Of a stretch of 64,000 nt of DNA, positions 61,988 to 64,000 are shown piece by piece (positions within the stretch are counted from its first letter, which is position 1; each line of letters opens with the position of its first letter). Under the pieces are notes generated by a model. That model was not told where the DNA came from and ran no database searches. It saw only the letters and a list, made by a program, of their open reading frames with translations. The position numbers and the translations under genes are program-made. The stretch lies in contig NZ_JADOTZ010000001.1 in NCBI RefSeq assembly GCF_015751895.1, forward strand, positions 744,001 through 808,000. Direction: 5' to 3'. This DNA is from Zhihengliuella flava. GTDB taxonomy: Bacteria > Actinomycetota > Actinomycetes > Actinomycetales > Micrococcaceae.

Positions 61988-62899
61988 CTACGATGCGGGG
62001 CGCGAGCGGGCTGCCACGACGTCGGCATACAGCTGACGCTTCGGAATGCGGTCCCGCTCGGCGACGGCGGCGACGGCGTCCTTGAGCCGCACGCCCGTTT
62101 CCATCATGGCCTGAACCGCCGCCACGTGATCGACGTCGTCGGCCTCCTCAGACGCCACAGCACCGCCGACGACGACGGCCAACTCACCGCGCACGCCGGG
62201 CTCGGCCCACGCGATCAGCTCATCCAGCGTGCCGCGGGCGACCTCCTCATGCAGCTTAGTGAGCTCGCGCGCTACCGCTGCCCGGCGCGAGCCGCCGAAC
62301 GCTTCGGCGAGCGCTGTGAGCATCGGCGTGACCCGGTGCGGGGCCTCGAAAAACACCATGGTGCGCTGCTCCCCGGCGAGGTCAGCGAGCAGCGCGGCCC
62401 GCTCCCCGGGCTTGCGCGGCAGGAATCCTTCAAACGTAAAACGATCGGTCGGCAGCCCAGACAAGGCCAGGGCCGTCAACACGGCGGAGGGCCCCGGCAC
62501 CGCGGTCACCTCAAGACCGGCCTCGACGGCGGCCTCCACGAGCCGGAACCCCGGGTCGGACACCGCCGGCATCCCGGCGTCGGAGACCACCAGCAACGTG
62601 GAACCCGCGGCCACGGCCTCCAACAATTCGGCGATGCGGGACGACTCGTTGTGCTCGTGGTAACTGATGAGACGCCCCGGGATGCGCAGGCCGAGCGCGT
62701 TCGCGAGGTGGAGCGTGCGGCGCGTGTCCTCAGCAGCCACGAGGTCCGCGCTACGCAACAGCTCGATCAGCCGCGGCGAGGCATCCGCCAAGTTCCCGAT
62801 CGGCGTGGCGGCCAACACGATCCGGCCCTGTCCGGTTGGTCGTGAGGAGGCCCCGTCCGCAGGGCCCGTTGCGCCGCCGTCGTTCACTGTGGTGTTCAC
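61988..62899 (-). CDS. rsmI: 16S rRNA 2'-O-methyltransferase RsmI
   Basis: Methylates C1402 of 16S rRNA using SAM. 303 residues: LAATPIGNLADASPRLIELLRSADLVAAEDTRRT (family signature), YHEHNESSRI, VVSDAGMPAVSDPGFRLV and VPGPSAVLTALALSGLPTDRFTFEGFLPRK. The GTG at 62899 adds a short disordered N-terminus. Divergent from pmt with 65 bp between, the same pairing as Rv1003/Rv1002c in M. tuberculosis. Confidence 0.95.
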   Translation of the reverse strand: MNTTVNDGGATGPADGASSRPTGQGRIVLAATPIGNLADASPRLIELLRSADLVAAEDTRRTLHLANALGLRIPGRLISYHEHNESSRIAELLEAVAAGSTLLVVSDAGMPAVSDPGFRLVEAAVEAGLEVTAVPGPSAVLTALALSGLPTDRFTFEGFLPRKPGERAALLADLAGEQRTMVFFEAPHRVTPMLTALAEAFGGSRRAAVARELTKLHEEVARGTLDELIAWAEPGVRGELAVVVGGAVASEEADDVDHVAAVQAMMETGVRLKDAVAAVAERDRIPKRQLYADVVAARSRPAS

Positions 62900-62964
62900 C
62901 CGTCCACCCTACCGCCGCCGCAATATGCACACGCAGCCGCATCGCGCCCATTAGAGTGGCGTGG
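62900..62964. promoter_or_regulatory. Divergent promoter region of rsmI and pmt
   Basis: 65 bp. ATTAGAGT (62950-62957) resembles a -10 element close enough to the pmt GTG to give a leaderless transcript. No operator seen. Confidence 0.35.
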
Positions 62965-64000
62965 GTGAGCCACTGGATCGTCCCGCCCGAACGAGCGCGC
63001 AGCGTGACAGGGCTACGCACTCGTTTACTCGGCGAGGACTCTCCTCGCGCCACCGAACCGGCACCGCGCTTTCTGCCGGCCCCGGCGGCGAGGGTGTGGA
63101 ACTTCGTCATCGCCAACGCGTTCTGGTTGGCGCCGGCCCTCATCACCGCGCTCGCGGCCTGGCTGCGCCTGACGGGCCTGAACACGCCGCACGATCTCAT
63201 TTTCGACGAGACCTATTACGTCAAGGACGCCTACACGCTGCTCGAGTCGGGCTACGAGCGGCAGTGGCCGGCCGAGGGCGCGGACGAGGCGTTCCTCGCG
63301 GGTCGCCCGGCTCCACTGACCGAGAGCGCCTACGTGGTGCACCCACCGCTCGGCAAATGGCTCATTGGGCTCGGCATGCTCGCCTTCGGTGCCAGCGATG
63401 GCCTCGGTTGGCGCGTGGTTCCCGCCTTGGCTGGCACGGTCTCCGTGTTGCTCGTCTTCTTGGTGGCGCGCCGCCTGTTCCGCTCGCTCACGCTAGCCTC
63501 CATCGCCGCATTGCTGACGGCCATCGACGGGCACCACATCGTCATGTCCCGCACGGCGCTGCTGGATATCTTCGTCATGTTGTTCGTCCTGGCCGCGTTC
63601 TACGCGCTGCTGATCGATCGCGACGACGGCCGCGACCGCCTCGCCCGGGCCCTCGCAGACCGCCGCCACCAGAGGGCCGATGCCCTGTTGTACGGGCCGT
63701 GGGTCCTCTGGCGCCCGTGGCGCCTCGCGGCCGGCGTCATGCTCGGTGGTGCGGTGGGCGTGAAGTGGTCGGCGCTGGCCTTCGTCGCGGTCTTTGGCCT
63801 CATGACGGTGCTCTGGGACGTCGGCGCGCGCCGGGCCGCGGGGATCCGGTACTGGGGCATCGCCGGACTCTTCAAGGACGGCGTCCCGGCGTTTTTCACG
63901 ATCATCCCCGCCGCCGCCATCACCTACCTCGCCACGTGGACCGGGTGGCTGGTGACCGCCGGCGGGTATCACCGCACGTGGGCGGCCGAGCACCCGGACC
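62965..64000 (+). CDS. pmt: Dolichyl-phosphate-mannose--protein mannosyltransferase (3' end beyond window)
   Basis: Transfers mannose from a polyprenyl phosphate to Ser/Thr of exported proteins on the outer face of the membrane. About 345 residues are visible, with membrane segments starting near residue 52. The first extracytoplasmic loop has the acidic pair of GT39 enzymes (LIFDETYYVKDAYTLLESGYE), and VVHPPLGKWLIGLG and SRTALLDIFVMLFVLAAF follow. The GTG at 62965 is chosen by the reading frame and conserved start. The C-terminal part lies past base 64000. Thr/Ser-rich exported proteins in this window could be substrates (inference). Confidence 0.9.
   Translation, partial: MSHWIVPPERARSVTGLRTRLLGEDSPRATEPAPRFLPAPAARVWNFVIANAFWLAPALITALAAWLRLTGLNTPHDLIFDETYYVKDAYTLLESGYERQWPAEGADEAFLAGRPAPLTESAYVVHPPLGKWLIGLGMLAFGASDGLGWRVVPALAGTVSVLLVFLVARRLFRSLTLASIAALLTAIDGHHIVMSRTALLDIFVMLFVLAAFYALLIDRDDGRDRLARALADRRHQRADALLYGPWVLWRPWRLAAGVMLGGAVGVKWSALAFVAVFGLMTVLWDVGARRAAGIRYWGIAGLFKDGVPAFFTIIPAAAITYLATWTGWLVTAGGYHRTWAAEHPD

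Noticed and set aside
1-64000. CRISPR arrays, insertion sequences, prophage genes or a replication origin
   Set aside because: No spaced direct repeats, transposase or integrase motifs, phage structural genes or DnaA-box clusters were seen; gene order is that of a stable core chromosome.

Overview
The window is dense, high-GC actinobacterial chromosome. Gene order and content point to the Micrococcaceae (Arthrobacter-like). Evidence includes GTG/TTG starts, single-domain BirA with split acyl-CoA carboxylase subunits, SufS-SufU, an Rpf protein, a single PMT-type mannosyltransferase, and several starts with no clear ribosome binding site. Two stretches keep the order known from Mycobacterium tuberculosis: the PH-domain/birA/accD/accE/maf/accA3 and lpdA/PNP/pmmB block (Rv3278c-Rv3308 type), and the pmt/rsmI/tatD/rpfB/ksgA/ispE...pth/rplY/prs/glmU...mfd block (Rv1002c-Rv1020 type). 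No rRNA, CRISPR array, insertion sequence or prophage was seen. One tRNA (Gln, UUG) is present.

Layout. 1-4.9 kb (minus strand): MoxR ATPase (cut by the left edge), an Rv1264-type class III adenylate cyclase overlapping a membrane PH-domain gene, BirA, and an SDR dehydrogenase. 5.1-17.3 kb (plus): acyl-CoA carboxylase beta and epsilon, a DUF885 metallopeptidase-like protein, a dicarboxylate symporter, a TetR regulator with an MMPL exporter carrying a very long coiled-coil insert, Maf, and the biotinylated carboxylase alpha chain. 17.3-23.5 kb: a carbohydrate-use locus with a ROK repressor divergent from a binding protein, two permeases and a GH13 alpha-glucosidase. 23.6-26.6 kb (minus): an MHS-type MFS transporter and LpdA-type quinone reductase. 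26.7-31.1 kb (plus): nucleoside salvage (PNP, phospho-sugar mutase, DeoC) and three small proteins. 31.1-46.1 kb: Mfd, DUF2505, an HPr-kinase-like/PqqD fusion, LepB, SufU/SufS, Pth, L25, a PqqD-like protein, a tyrosine autokinase and its convergent phosphatase, Prs, GlmU and tRNA-Gln. 46.2-49.8 kb (minus): two paralogous Tat-exported small proteins flanking a membrane acyltransferase, with an AraC regulator. 49.8-53 kb: a LacI/GH42 beta-galactosidase pair. 53-64 kb: ABC-F, IspE, KsgA, RpfB, a MauE-thioredoxin fusion, TatD, GabD, RsmI and the start of the PMT mannosyltransferase.

How the genes work together. AccD, AccE, AccA3 and BirA make and biotinylate an acyl-CoA carboxylase. A 17-bp palindrome (TTGTAGG-N3-CCTACAA type) lies upstream of both accD and accA3, which suggests one regulator for both. 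PNP, the mutase and DeoC form a plausible route from nucleosides to glyceraldehyde 3-phosphate and acetaldehyde. ROK/ABC/GH13 and LacI/GH42 are self-contained catabolic modules with visible operators. SufS/SufU, Pth, L25, Prs, GlmU, KsgA, IspE, RsmI and LepB are core functions.

The most unusual region is 46.2-49.8 kb. The two Tat-exported proteins are homologous along their length, surround an acyltransferase, share a 10-bp motif about 100 bp upstream of each start, and sit beside an AraC regulator. I know of no described system of this shape. The second is the pair of PqqD-like modules, one fused to an HPr-kinase-like P-loop and one beside the tyrosine kinase. All functional calls come from reading motifs and gene order; no database search was run.
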